Source of the DNA: Clostridium lundense DSM 17049 | GTDB lineage: Bacteria > Bacillota > Clostridia > Clostridiales > Clostridiaceae | NCBI RefSeq assembly: GCF_000619945.1 | Contig: NZ_JHVC01000003.1 | Coordinates: 62,001-126,000 of the forward strand | Direction: 5' to 3' | Length of the DNA stretch: 64,000 bases | Shown: piece by piece, positions 44,894 through 53,556 of the stretch | Layout: every line of letters begins with the position of its first letter | How positions within the stretch are numbered: position 1 is the stretch's first letter | Made by a program: the position numbers and the translations under genes | The notes under the pieces: generated by a model | What the model was told of the DNA's origin: nothing | The model's database searches: none | What the model saw: only the letters and a program-made list of their open reading frames with translations

Positions 44894-45994
44894 TCACTCC
44901 TTAGCAAAATTAGAATACTTTATACTTCCTGCACTAAAGAAAGTTAAGGCTATCAATATTAATACAAAAACATTCGGATAAATCACTGATTTTTCTATAC
45001 TTTGTAGTGACCAATAAAAAGGAGTAAACTTGCTTAAAGTTATAAATACCTTAGAAATTTGAGTTGAACTTTGTGCCATATCTCCTGCACAATATAAGAA
45101 AAACATTATTAATGATATTAAATTTACAACTACAACTCCTATTCCTTGTTCTTTAAAAATTCTATTAACCATTATAGCTAAACTTATAGATACCATACTC
45201 ATCAAAGCAATATTTAATATGAGTATACCAAAGTTATGAAACTGAATTTTAAATAATACTTTCATTGTGATAAATGAAGCAGTATACATCACAATTTGTG
45301 CTATTATCATAGAAAGATATATGCTTCCTATAATTTGATAACCTTTATTACTAGTAGAACAAAATCTTTCTAATATCCTTTCTTTTCTAAGATTTAATAA
45401 ATCCGCTGTTATATTGCTTGAAAATGAAATTAAGAAAAACATTATTAATACAATAGGCGTAAAATCTCCAGCGGGCATTACTTTTTTCTCCATATTATAT
45501 TGGACCTTTACAAAGTTTTCTTTCAGATCACTTTCATTCTTTATAATGTTATTCTTCTTTAATATTTCCCCCTTAAATAACTCATTTATCTTCTGTTCTA
45601 TTTGAATTTCAAATATTTGTGTAGCATTTCCTTCCTCCAACTTGTAAGAATTTATACTAGGTTTTCTATTGTTATTTATCTCCTCAGTAAAATTTTCTGG
45701 TATTTCATATAAAGCTATTAAGTTATAGTTTTTTAAATCTTTTAGTGCCTTTTCTTTATTACTGTATACACTAGTAGTCTTTATTCTTTCCACTAACTTT
45801 GTTCCTAAGTTTCCCTTATCTAAGTTAATTACTGCAACTTTTAAATTTAAATTTGTCTGATTAGATTTATTAGGGCCTGAAATACTATTAATTAAGAATA
45901 CTACTATAATAGGGAGCATGAACATTGCAGCAATACTTTTTATATCTTTAAAATATCTTTTACAGTTAACCAATACCATATATAAAAACTTCAT
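44894..45994 (-). CDS. ABC-2 permease (second subunit)
   Basis: The 366-residue protein has one N-terminal helix, a large extracytoplasmic loop of about 150 residues (KVAVINLDKGNLGTKLVERI onward) and about five C-terminal helices, the YhgE/ABC-2 long form. The start lies 3 nt after the stop of the first permease. It pairs with that permease and the ATPase at 47164. Substrate unknown; small toxins, peptides or Na+ (NatB-like) are all possible. Confidence 0.88.
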   Translation of the reverse strand: MKFLYMVLVNCKRYFKDIKSIAAMFMLPIIVVFLINSISGPNKSNQTNLNLKVAVINLDKGNLGTKLVERIKTTSVYSNKEKALKDLKNYNLIALYEIPENFTEEINNNRKPSINSYKLEEGNATQIFEIQIEQKINELFKGEILKKNNIIKNESDLKENFVKVQYNMEKKVMPAGDFTPIVLIMFFLISFSSNITADLLNLRKERILERFCSTSNKGYQIIGSIYLSMIIAQIVMYTASFITMKVLFKIQFHNFGILILNIALMSMVSISLAIMVNRIFKEQGIGVVVVNLISLIMFFLYCAGDMAQSSTQISKVFITLSKFTPFYWSLQSIEKSVIYPNVFVLILIALTFFSAGSIKYSNFAKE

Positions 45995-45997
45995 TAA

Positions 45998-47152
45998 TTA
46001 ATCCTCCCATCCCATTTTTATTTTTAGTATACTTAATGAATATAGTATTACAGATACCACTATCATAATGATTAAATATCTGCTAATAGTATTAAAAGAA
46101 TTGAAAAGTATACAATTTCTGTAGGCTTCAGAAATAATATTTCCTGGGGAACACTTTGAAATAGTTAAAAACACCTTATTATCTATATCTTTTACTGGAA
46201 TAAAACCACCACCAAATATAATATGAGTATACATAAGAAGTATAGCTACTGTAGTAGCAGTCTTCTTTCCAAAAAACGCTATGATAATTCCTGATGTACT
46301 GGCGATTAATAAGCTTTGACATATTACTATAGCTGTCATATTTAACACACTTACTCCCTTAAAAGCTAATCCTGGTATTCTGAAGGCTAAAATATATACT
46401 AATGCATATATTAAACTTGTAATAAAAAATAATAACACATCTAAATTAAAAAAATTATATTTTGTCATAGGTGTAGATAATAATCTTTTGTTACTTCCAT
46501 TTTCTTTGTCCATATTATATCCTGCAATACAACTTAAAATAATGGAAAATACCATTAGTGTCATCATAGTAGCAGATTGATTTTCAAAGGCTGTAAGAAC
46601 TCTTTGTCCCTGAATTATATTTTCTTTTATAGAGGTTTTGGATAAGTTTTTATTTATATTATTAATAATTTCATTAAATAATTTATCTTTATCCTCTATA
46701 CTCATATCTTTTATTTTTTTTGATATAATCATAGTTTCTGTAAGACTTTTCCCATATTGTTCTATAACACTTTTTATAATTAATTCATTATTTCTTGATA
46801 CTCTTTTCTTTTCATTAACTTCTATAGTACTTTCTTTTCTATTAATTAAATTACTCTCATAACCTTTTGGTATAACTATTTCATATTCAGACTTACTAGT
46901 AACATTAAATATTTCTCTTAATCCTTTTTCATTGAATAGTTCCTTAAAATTATAAGAAGTTTTACTATTATCTTTATCAACGATACTAATATTGATCTTA
47001 TTTATAGTTACCTCTGGTCTAAACACATCCTTTTGAAAATTACTCATAATTAAAGACATTATCAAAGGAAAAATAGCAAACATCAATAATACTTGTTTCC
47101 ATTGAGATATTACTCCTTTAACAATAACCTTTATAGTAGCTTTTACTCTCAT
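45998..47152 (-). CDS. ABC-2 permease (first subunit)
   Basis: The 384-residue protein shares the layout of its neighbour: N-terminal helix, a roughly 170-residue outer loop (INISIVDKDNSKTSYNFKELF onward) and five to six C-terminal helices with the ABC-2 sequence GGGFIPVKDIDNKVFLTISKCSPGNIISEAYRN. Its ATG comes 11 nt after the ATPase stop with GGGGGAAG. Two different permeases suggest a heterodimeric exporter. Confidence 0.88.
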   Translation of the reverse strand: MRVKATIKVIVKGVISQWKQVLLMFAIFPLIMSLIMSNFQKDVFRPEVTINKINISIVDKDNSKTSYNFKELFNEKGLREIFNVTSKSEYEIVIPKGYESNLINRKESTIEVNEKKRVSRNNELIIKSVIEQYGKSLTETMIISKKIKDMSIEDKDKLFNEIINNINKNLSKTSIKENIIQGQRVLTAFENQSATMMTLMVFSIILSCIAGYNMDKENGSNKRLLSTPMTKYNFFNLDVLLFFITSLIYALVYILAFRIPGLAFKGVSVLNMTAIVICQSLLIASTSGIIIAFFGKKTATTVAILLMYTHIIFGGGFIPVKDIDNKVFLTISKCSPGNIISEAYRNCILFNSFNTISRYLIIMIVVSVILYSLSILKIKMGWED

Positions 47153-47163
47153 TTTTCTTCCCC

Positions 47164-48102
47164 CTAATCCCTTAATTTTTTTCCTGTTAGGGAAAGGAAT
47201 ACTTCCTCTAATGAAGCTTCTTCTACATTAAATTTCTTTATTTTTTTATGCTCCCTAGCTGATAGCATTAGTAATTCTTCTAAATTAAAACTTTCCTCAT
47301 TTATATAAATTGAAATGGTATCCTCTTTAATAAAACAGTCTTTAACTCCTGGCAAAGCTTTTATCTTCAAAACAAATTCCTCATCATTTTGGTCTAAAAC
47401 TATTTTAATAGTACCATGCATATTTGCCATAGACTTAATCATTCCCTTTGAACCAGAGGCAATTTCTTTTCCCTCATCTAAAATAAATATATTGTTACAT
47501 AGCTGTTCAACTTCTTCCATATAATGCGAAGTATATAGTACTGTGGTATTGTCCTCTTTGTTAACCTTTTTAATAAATTCGAATATATAATTTCTAGATT
47601 GAGGATCTACTCCTACAGTAGGCTCATCTAATATAAGGATTTTAGGTCTATGCATTATTGCTACTGCTAAATTTAATCTCCTTTTCATTCCTCCAGAAAA
47701 CTTTTTAACTTTTACTTTTTTCTTTTCATTTAATCCTGTTATTATAAGTGCCTCTTCAATTCTTTCTTTTAAAAGCTTTCCCCCTAATCCATAGAAAGCT
47801 CCAAAATACTCAAGATTATCATAAGCAGACAATGTCTCCATTAAAGCTAACTCCTGTGGAACTAAACCTATAAGCCCTTTTGCTTTTAGAGGATCTTTTG
47901 ACATGGAATATCCTCCAATAGTTACTTCTCCACTATTGCTTTTAATAAGGCCAGTCATAATACTTATTAATGTAGATTTTCCTGCTCCATTAGGTCCTAT
48001 TAATCCAAATACATCTCCTTCCTTTATTTCAAAGGATATATTATCTAAAACTAACTTATCATCAAATCTTTTAGTTATATTCTTTACAATTATGCCATTC
48101 AT
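47164..48102 (-). CDS. ABC exporter ATP-binding protein
   Basis: The 312-residue ATPase has Walker A GPNGAGKST (about 36-44), signature KFSGGMKRRLNLAVAI, Walker B ILILDEPTVGVDP and switch His in LYTSHYMEE, with a C-terminal regulatory domain typical of NatA/drug exporters (DRI group). It is the first gene of the operon with two permeases, a CPBP protease and a small helical protein. TAAGGGGGA precedes the ATG. The promoter lies in the divergent gap before the XRE-cupin gene. Confidence 0.92.
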   Translation of the reverse strand: MNGIIVKNITKRFDDKLVLDNISFEIKEGDVFGLIGPNGAGKSTLISIMTGLIKSNSGEVTIGGYSMSKDPLKAKGLIGLVPQELALMETLSAYDNLEYFGAFYGLGGKLLKERIEEALIITGLNEKKKVKVKKFSGGMKRRLNLAVAIMHRPKILILDEPTVGVDPQSRNYIFEFIKKVNKEDNTTVLYTSHYMEEVEQLCNNIFILDEGKEIASGSKGMIKSMANMHGTIKIVLDQNDEEFVLKIKALPGVKDCFIKEDTISIYINEESFNLEELLMLSAREHKKIKKFNVEEASLEEVFLSLTGKKLRD

Positions 48103-48183
48103 AAAATTATCCCCCTTAATCTCTCTAATTATATTTTAGAAAAATTAAGGGTACCTTCCAAGTCCTAGGAGTAACTACAAAAA

Positions 48184-48195
48184 TGACTTAAGTCA
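48184..48195. promoter_or_regulatory. 12-bp palindrome in the divergent promoter region
   Basis: TGACTTAAGTCA is a perfect palindrome about 80 bp upstream of the ABC ATPase start and 197 bp upstream of the XRE gene. It is a candidate operator for a dimeric regulator; which one is not shown. Confidence 0.45.
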
Positions 48196-48391
48196 CTTTA
48201 GGCATATAAAATAAAATGACTCTTGTAATTATTATATTGTTTGTGTATAATATATTTAACATTCGTAAATTATATATTACACAAATGATAACAAGATACC
48301 CACTATACATAGATTAACTAAGCAATCTAGTAAAAGTCCGTATTACATAAAATATATTTCATCATTTGGTTACTAACAGGAGGTTTTATAT

Positions 48392-48943
48392 ATGAATTTA
48401 AATTCAGTAATTGCAGAAAATCTTAAGCGATTAAGATTAGAAAGAAATTTAAGTTTAGGTCAATTAGCAGAGTTATCTGAAGTAAGTAAGGTTATGATTT
48501 CTCAAATTGAAAAAGGTGACACTAATCCAACAATCAATACCATCTGGAAAATTGCCAAAGGATTAAATGTTCCATACACTGTATTAATTGATAAACATGA
48601 AAATCCCACTTCTATTGTAAAAAAGGAAGATACTAAAGAACAAATTAGTGAAGATGGAACCTATCGTGTTTATTGCTACTATGGCAATACCCCTAATAGA
48701 AATTTTGAATTATTTTTACTTAAGCTGGATTCTGGTTCAACCTATACTTCTGTTGGTCATTCAGAAAAATCCCAAGAATATATTACTGTTTTAGAAGGAG
48801 AACTTATATTGTCAATAAACGATGAAAACTATTCTTTAGGTGTAGAAGATTCCATTTGCTTTTCATCAGCAACTCCCCATACCTATAAAAGCTGCGGAAA
48901 AACTACTCTTAAAGCTATGGTTATAAATTTTTATCCAATCTGA
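48392..48943 (+). CDS. XRE-family regulator with cupin domain
   Basis: The 183-residue protein joins an N-terminal Cro/CI helix-turn-helix (LKRLRLERNLSLGQLAELSEVSKVMISQIEKGDTNPTINTIWKIA, residues about 10-54) to a C-terminal cupin (HSEKSQEYITVLEGELILSI to SSATPHTYKSCG). This class regulates amino-acid, polyamine or transport genes by small-molecule binding in the cupin. AGGAGG precedes the ATG. It is followed after 116 bp by the AlaX-like gene and has its own hairpin; targets could be that gene or the divergent exporter. Confidence 0.92.
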   Translation: MNLNSVIAENLKRLRLERNLSLGQLAELSEVSKVMISQIEKGDTNPTINTIWKIAKGLNVPYTVLIDKHENPTSIVKKEDTKEQISEDGTYRVYCYYGNTPNRNFELFLLKLDSGSTYTSVGHSEKSQEYITVLEGELILSINDENYSLGVEDSICFSSATPHTYKSCGKTTLKAMVINFYPI

Positions 48944-48954
48944 TAAAGAATGCA

Positions 48955-48980
48955 CTGTACTTTTCAGAGTACAGAATTTA
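48955..48980 (+). terminator. Hairpin after the XRE-cupin gene
   Basis: CTGTACT pairs with AGTACAG around TTTCAG, followed by AATTTATTATTTATT. A moderate terminator. Confidence 0.6.
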
Positions 48981-49059
48981 TTATTTATTATCTATTCTAG
49001 TTATTTATTATTTAAAAATAATTTCATCCAAAAATTTAAGTTTTAAAGGAGGACAAAAA

Positions 49060-49773
49060 ATGACTGAATTAATATTTCAAAAAGATAGCTATGTAAAGGA
49101 ATTTGAATGTAAAGTTATTAAAGTAGATGAGGAGGAACATGCCGTTATCTTGGATAAAACCGCATTTTATATAGGCGGTGGTGGTCAACCCTGTGATACT
49201 GGAACATTAGAAACAAAATCAGATACATATGTTGTTACAAAAATTAATAAAAAAGGGCAGGATGTATATCATTATATTGATGGAGAACTTCCTGAACTTA
49301 ATGAAACTTGTATAGGTAAAATAGATTGGGATCACAGATATAAATTAATGAGAACTCATACTGCTATGCATATTTTATGCGGTGTTGTATGGAGAGACTA
49401 TAAAGCTCAAGTAACTGGTGGAGATATGGATTGTCTTAAGGGAAGACTGGATTTTGAATTTGAAAACTTTGATAAAGAATTAATAGATGAAATTGAAAAG
49501 AAAATTAACAAAGAAGTAGAATGTAGAAGAAACATCAGTGTAAATATTCTTCAAAGGGAAGAGGCTTTTAAAATTCCAGATCTAATAAGAACAAAAATAA
49601 ATCTTCTTCCAGAAGGCATCAACGAAATAAGAACCGTAAACATTGAAGGACTAGATCTTCAGGCAGATGGCGGAACTCATGTAAAAAACACTGAGGAAGT
49701 TGGAAGAATAAAAATAGCATCTTATAAAAGTAAAGGAAAAATCAATAAAAGAATATATATTGAATTAGAGTAG
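49060..49773 (+). CDS. AlaX-like alanyl-tRNA editing protein
   Basis: The 237-residue protein matches stand-alone AlaRS editing domains: GGGGQPCDTGTLE near the N-terminus, zinc motif HTAMH (His100, His104) and GGTHVKNTEEVGRI (His207). In the usual CxxxH motif a Cys precedes GGTH; here that position is Asp203 (QADGGTH). It should hydrolyse Ser or Gly wrongly attached to tRNA-Ala. Since zinc ligands are only partly standard, metal binding or substrate may differ. A GGAGG site precedes the ATG. Confidence 0.88.
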   Translation: MTELIFQKDSYVKEFECKVIKVDEEEHAVILDKTAFYIGGGGQPCDTGTLETKSDTYVVTKINKKGQDVYHYIDGELPELNETCIGKIDWDHRYKLMRTHTAMHILCGVVWRDYKAQVTGGDMDCLKGRLDFEFENFDKELIDEIEKKINKEVECRRNISVNILQREEAFKIPDLIRTKINLLPEGINEIRTVNIEGLDLQADGGTHVKNTEEVGRIKIASYKSKGKINKRIYIELE

Positions 49774-49788
49774 TAGTATAAATTAAAT

Positions 49789-49882
49789 GGCTGTTGCATT
49801 AAGGAATTTACATACAATATACTGTTTTGTAAGTTTAAAGTTAACATAATATATTGTATGATTTATTCTTAGTGCCGCAGCC
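49789..49882. mobile_element. Possible 94-bp MITE or long hairpin
   Basis: Ends GGCTGTTGCATTAAG and CTTAGTGCCGCAGCC are imperfect terminal inverted repeats (12 of 15 pair). Inside is a perfect 11-bp stem CATACAATATA/TATATTGTATG. The termini resemble those of IS1182-type elements, from memory only. It could also be a terminator for the AlaX-like gene, with T-rich sequence after it. Confidence 0.45.
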
Positions 49883-49891
49883 CCTGTCTTT

Positions 49892-50281
49892 TTAAAAAAA
49901 TCTTTTAGGAATTTTTAAATATCCCATAACTTGAAAAATAATTGCAGTACCCCAAAAAGGATATCCCAATTCAAGGTTATTAGCATTCACAAATACCTTT
50001 CTTTCAATTATGTGTATTAAAATTATAAATAAACACGTTAATATAAAAACTAATAGTAAATTCATTAAATCTTCATTAGATAATTCTTTTTTATGTTTCT
50101 CCAATAAATTATCCATTACTTTGCTACAAGAATTTATTTTAGTTATGCTAGGAATATATGTGCAAGATCCCAAAAAACATGGAAAAAATACAGGATATTT
50201 ATTAAATATAAGAACATTTAATAAATAAAGTAAAGGCATTGGAAAAAAACATATTAAAATCATTTTTATTGTTTTCATCAT
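49892..50281 (-). CDS. Small membrane protein (unknown)
   Basis: GGGAGG just before ATG 50281 sets the start of a 129-residue protein. It has a first helix that could be a signal anchor (MILICFFPMPLLYLLNVLIF), a short outer loop with three Cys (FFPCFLGSCTYIPSITKINSCSK), a second helix (LLLVFILTCLFIILIHIIE) and a third hydrophobic stretch near the end (YPFWGTAIIFQVMGYL). No family was recognised and no operon partner is evident. Confidence 0.65.
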   Translation of the reverse strand: MMKTIKMILICFFPMPLLYLLNVLIFNKYPVFFPCFLGSCTYIPSITKINSCSKVMDNLLEKHKKELSNEDLMNLLLVFILTCLFIILIHIIERKVFVNANNLELGYPFWGTAIIFQVMGYLKIPKRFF

Positions 50282-50465
50282 TAAACCTCCCATGACCATA
50301 CATTTAACTAGGAGTCCAACCAATTGAATGACAATTATCTTCTCTTTATAGCTATATTATAATTGACCAAATTTTAGGATTAATATCTAATATGACATCT
50401 TAAAATATACTTTTATTATACCAGATAAAATAAGGATAACCAATGTTATCCACACAAATGAAATA

Positions 50466-50498
50466 AAACCCAATACTTTATGAAAAAGTATTGGGTTT
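50466..50498. terminator. Bidirectional hairpin
   Basis: AAACCCAATACTTT pairs perfectly with AAAGTATTGGGTTT, then AAATTGTTTTTT on the plus strand. It is a strong stem located downstream of the LRR relic and the two-component genes on the minus strand. Confidence 0.75.
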
Positions 50499-50508
50499 AA
50501 ATTGTTTT

Positions 50509-50640
50509 TTAAAACCAATTTATTTTACAATCTATTTTACAGTTCAAAGAATTCTTTAATAATTCTTTGTCAGACTCGCTGATTGGATTACCACTTAAAT
50601 TAAGCTACACTAATTTAGTTAGTCCTTTTAATGCACTTAT
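50509..50640 (-). pseudogene. Leucine-rich-repeat protein relic
   Basis: On the minus strand 44 codons read ISALKGLTKLV-stop-LNLSGNPISES, then DKELLKNSLNCKI to a stop. This is the C-terminal LRR unit of internalin-like clostridial proteins (LxxLxLSGNPIS). An in-frame TAG interrupts it, and upstream the frame is lost, with a possible further fragment (HEGIELNK) in another frame. Only the 3' end of an old gene remains. Confidence 0.7.
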
Positions 50641-50678
50641 GTTTTATTTAATTCAATCCCTTCATGTATGCTCTTATT

Positions 50679-51335
50679 TTACTCAGCTATATTATTTTTA
50701 AATGCAAATATGGTAAGTTGAGTTCTATCCCTAAGAGAAAGCTTATTTAGTATGTTACTTATATTGTTCTTAATGGTTCCTTCTGATAAAAACAACTTTT
50801 CTGCAATTTCCTTATTAGATAGTCCATTGGCTACTTCTTTAATTATGTTTATCTCCTTATCGTTTAAATCATAATTAAGTTTTATATCCTCTAAATTACT
50901 TTTTTTATTGTAATTTAGATTCTCATTAATAATTTTAGACGCTACTTCTGGGTGAATAACCACATTCCCTTTAAAGCAGCCCTTTATTCCTTCATAAATC
51001 AAATCATAATCACTATCTTTTAAAAGGTATCCAGATGCCCCATATTTTAATGCGTCATGAATATACTCCATATCATTAAAAGTAGTTAAAATTAAAATCT
51101 TTACATTTTCAAATTGTTTTTTTATTAGCTTTGTGCCTAAAACTCCATCACATTTTGGCATTCTAATATCCATAAGTATAACATCTGGTTCATTTTTTCT
51201 ACATTCTGATAAAGCTTCTTCTCCATCCGAAGCAGTACTTATCACTTCAACATCCTCAAATGTGTTAAGTATCATGCTCATCCCTGATCTAATAAGCTTT
51301 TCATCATCTACTAGCATTACCTTGATCTTTTTCAT
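50679..51335 (-). CDS. NarL/LuxR-family response regulator
   Basis: From ATG 51335 (AGGAGGAAC upstream) the protein is 218 residues. The receiver domain begins KKIKVMLVDDEKLIRSGM, with the phospho-Asp in PDVILMDIRMP and the conserved Lys near GYLLKDSD. The C-terminal LuxR HTH is complete (LNDKEINIIKEVANGLSNKEIAEKLFLSEGTIKNNISNIL). Its start overlaps the 3' end of the kinase gene by 32 nt. The regulon is unknown; no obvious transporter target lies next to it. Confidence 0.93.
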   Translation of the reverse strand: MKKIKVMLVDDEKLIRSGMSMILNTFEDVEVISTASDGEEALSECRKNEPDVILMDIRMPKCDGVLGTKLIKKQFENVKILILTTFNDMEYIHDALKYGASGYLLKDSDYDLIYEGIKGCFKGNVVIHPEVASKIINENLNYNKKSNLEDIKLNYDLNDKEINIIKEVANGLSNKEIAEKLFLSEGTIKNNISNILNKLSLRDRTQLTIFAFKNNIAE

Positions 51336-52506
51336 AGTGTTCCTCCTGGGAATAAATTTTAAGCTTTTCAACTTTATCTAACTCTATTCTCACTAGAAAT
51401 CCTTCTCCAAGCTTTGTTTTATAGTCAAAGCTTCCTCCAATTTCTACTACTCTTTCTCTCATACTCTTAAGTCCAATACCTTCTATTAAGCTATCTCTTC
51501 CTGTTCCATTATCTTTTAATGTAACTACTAATTTGTAATCATCAAATGCCATAAAAATTTGAATAACTGTAGCTTTTCCATGTCTTACACTGTTAGCTAG
51601 AAATTCTTGAATTATTCTATAGATTACAAAGGATTGATCTGCATTTAAAGGCCACTTTTCTTTTGTGAAAGCAAGTCTAACCTCTACTCCTGTGAGCTTT
51701 TTAAAATTCTTTATAAGTTCTTCAATTATCAAAATTCCTTCATAGTCCTCAAATTCTTTAGGTTTTATTTCTCTTACAGCCATTCTAACTTCATTTAAAC
51801 TATTTTGAGTAAATTTTCTAAGCTCCTTTGTTACTTCCTTTGCAACTTGTTGATCTTTCTCTACTATTCTTTCAATAGCACCAAGCTGTATAACAATTGT
51901 TGATAATGCATGTCCAACGCTATCATGCATTTCTCGTGATAGTCTATTTCTTTCCCTTAATAAAGTTAATTCCTCTATTGAACTTGCGTATAGCTCCAAA
52001 TCTCTATTAGCATTTTTAAGCTTTTCTTCTGATATTCTAAGTCTATCATAAAGTTTTTGAGCTTCAATCTTCTTATCATTTTCATCCTGTATTAAATATA
52101 ATATTCCAATAAAGACCATTAATAAAACTATATTTATAAATTTAAATTCTAAACTTTCATTAAATAAAAGTATTATTCCTTCTAAAATTATGCCTATATT
52201 AAATATATGTTTTACAGGTTTCTTAAACAATGTGTTGCTATCTATAGCTGCTAAAATTAAATACATTATAAGATATCCGCCAATCCATTTATAAGCAATC
52301 ACTGTAAATATAATTTCCAATATAAAAGATAGACTTTTATAAATATTCTTATCTAGTGAAAAAAATCTTATTTGATTATTTATCAAAAATATAAATATAA
52401 ATATTATTATTGAAGTTGTTAAATTTATTTTATTCATGACTATTATTGCTATTATTGCTAAAATACAAAAATATCTTATTGAAACAAGCAAACTTTTATT
52501 CCACAT
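51304..52506 (-). CDS. DesK/NarX-type sensor histidine kinase
   Basis: The 400-residue kinase has about six N-terminal membrane helices (residues about 7-140), a coiled-coil linker and a HisKA_3 dimerisation domain with phospho-His in RLSREMHDSVGHALSTIVIQ. The ATPase domain has FLANSVRHGKAT, DNGTGRD, GIGLKSMRERV and GEGFLVRI. It is the partner of the overlapping NarL-type regulator. The multi-helix membrane sensor suggests a lipid, membrane-fluidity or hydrophobic signal. Confidence 0.93.
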   Translation of the reverse strand: MWNKSLLVSIRYFCILAIIAIIVMNKINLTTSIIIFIFIFLINNQIRFFSLDKNIYKSLSFILEIIFTVIAYKWIGGYLIMYLILAAIDSNTLFKKPVKHIFNIGIILEGIILLFNESLEFKFINIVLLMVFIGILYLIQDENDKKIEAQKLYDRLRISEEKLKNANRDLELYASSIEELTLLRERNRLSREMHDSVGHALSTIVIQLGAIERIVEKDQQVAKEVTKELRKFTQNSLNEVRMAVREIKPKEFEDYEGILIIEELIKNFKKLTGVEVRLAFTKEKWPLNADQSFVIYRIIQEFLANSVRHGKATVIQIFMAFDDYKLVVTLKDNGTGRDSLIEGIGLKSMRERVVEIGGSFDYKTKLGEGFLVRIELDKVEKLKIYSQEEHYEKDQGNASR

Positions 52507-52554
52507 AATCTCTCCTAAATATGTGACTTAACTCATTATTTTATTTATTTACAT

Positions 52555-53400
52555 TTAAATATATATATCATTTTCAAAACAATTTTCTTCTTTTTCCTTC
52601 ATCTTAACAAGTGACCTTTCTTTATCCTTAGCTCCTACAGCAGTAACAAGTGCATTTAATGCGGTCATAGCCGCTACATATGAATAAGTACTTGAACTAT
52701 TTTGTAAAATTAATACACAATTTCCCTTAACAGCAATAGGTGAACTATAGCTATCTGTTACAGCAATTATTTGACATCCTTTATTTTTGAAAAAGTCCGT
52801 TACTTGAGACGTAAACTTTGTATATCTTGAAAAACTAATAGCTATAAGAACATCATCCTTATCTATATCATATATTCTATCGTATACATCCATCTGTCCT
52901 GGAGAAAGTAATATAATATTATCCATAAATCTAACAAGCATAAAGTAAAGATAATAGGCTACTGTAAAAGTTGATCTAGTTCCAGCTATATATATTCTTT
53001 TACCTCCACTTACTAACTCAACTGCTCTTTGAAAAGCTATTTTCAGACTCTCTGAATACATATTTTGAAGGCTAATTGTATTTAGTTCTATTGTCTTTTG
53101 TAATATATTTTCTTCATCTTTTAAATCTTCAATGGATTTTTTTATTTCTCTCATAGGGGTAATATCTTTTTGAACTAAAGTTTGAATTGCTTTTTGAAAT
53201 TCTGCATATCCTTCATATCCAAGTTCTTTGCAATATCTAGTTATGCTTGAATTACTTACGCCCATGCTTTCCCCTAATTCTTGAATAGATAAAAATACAA
53301 TATTTGAATAGTTTTTTCTAACATAATCACTTATTAGTTTAAAAGTCTTTGTAAATGAAGAATACTTTTTCTCTATTATATTAAAAATATTATCTTCCAT
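52555..53400 (-). CDS. RpiR/MurR-family regulator with SIS domain
   Basis: The 281-residue protein has an N-terminal RpiR helix-turn-helix (SIQELGESMGVSNSSITRYCKELGYEGYAEFQKAI, about 38-73) and a SIS sugar-phosphate-binding domain (GGKRIYIAGTRSTFTVAYYLYFML, DVLIAISFSRYT, IAVTDSYSSPIAVKG). Members sense phosphosugars such as MurNAc-6-P. It lies 156 bp downstream of the serine hydrolase/nitrilase/transporter genes on the same strand, beyond a terminator, and may control that cluster. Confidence 0.92.
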   Translation of the reverse strand: MEDNIFNIIEKKYSSFTKTFKLISDYVRKNYSNIVFLSIQELGESMGVSNSSITRYCKELGYEGYAEFQKAIQTLVQKDITPMREIKKSIEDLKDEENILQKTIELNTISLQNMYSESLKIAFQRAVELVSGGKRIYIAGTRSTFTVAYYLYFMLVRFMDNIILLSPGQMDVYDRIYDIDKDDVLIAISFSRYTKFTSQVTDFFKNKGCQIIAVTDSYSSPIAVKGNCVLILQNSSSTYSYVAAMTALNALVTAVGAKDKERSLVKMKEKEENCFENDIYI

Positions 53401-53490
53401 ATAATTTCCTCTCTTTCCTTCTATAATATTTTATCATAAATACTTTTGTCATAAAATATTTAGTCCTTTTTCAATTATATAATATAATAA

Positions 53491-53541
53491 AAAACAATTA
53501 TTGGCAGCTCATATTATATAATGCACTCCCAATAATTGTTT
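53491..53541 (-). terminator. Terminator of the amino-acid salvage operon
   Basis: AAAACAATTATTGG and CCAATAATTGTTTT are fully complementary over 14 bp. On the minus strand the stem is followed by TTTTTTATTA, 16 nt past the serine hydrolase stop. Confidence 0.85.
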
Positions 53542-53556
53542 TATTTTGAAAGGTGG

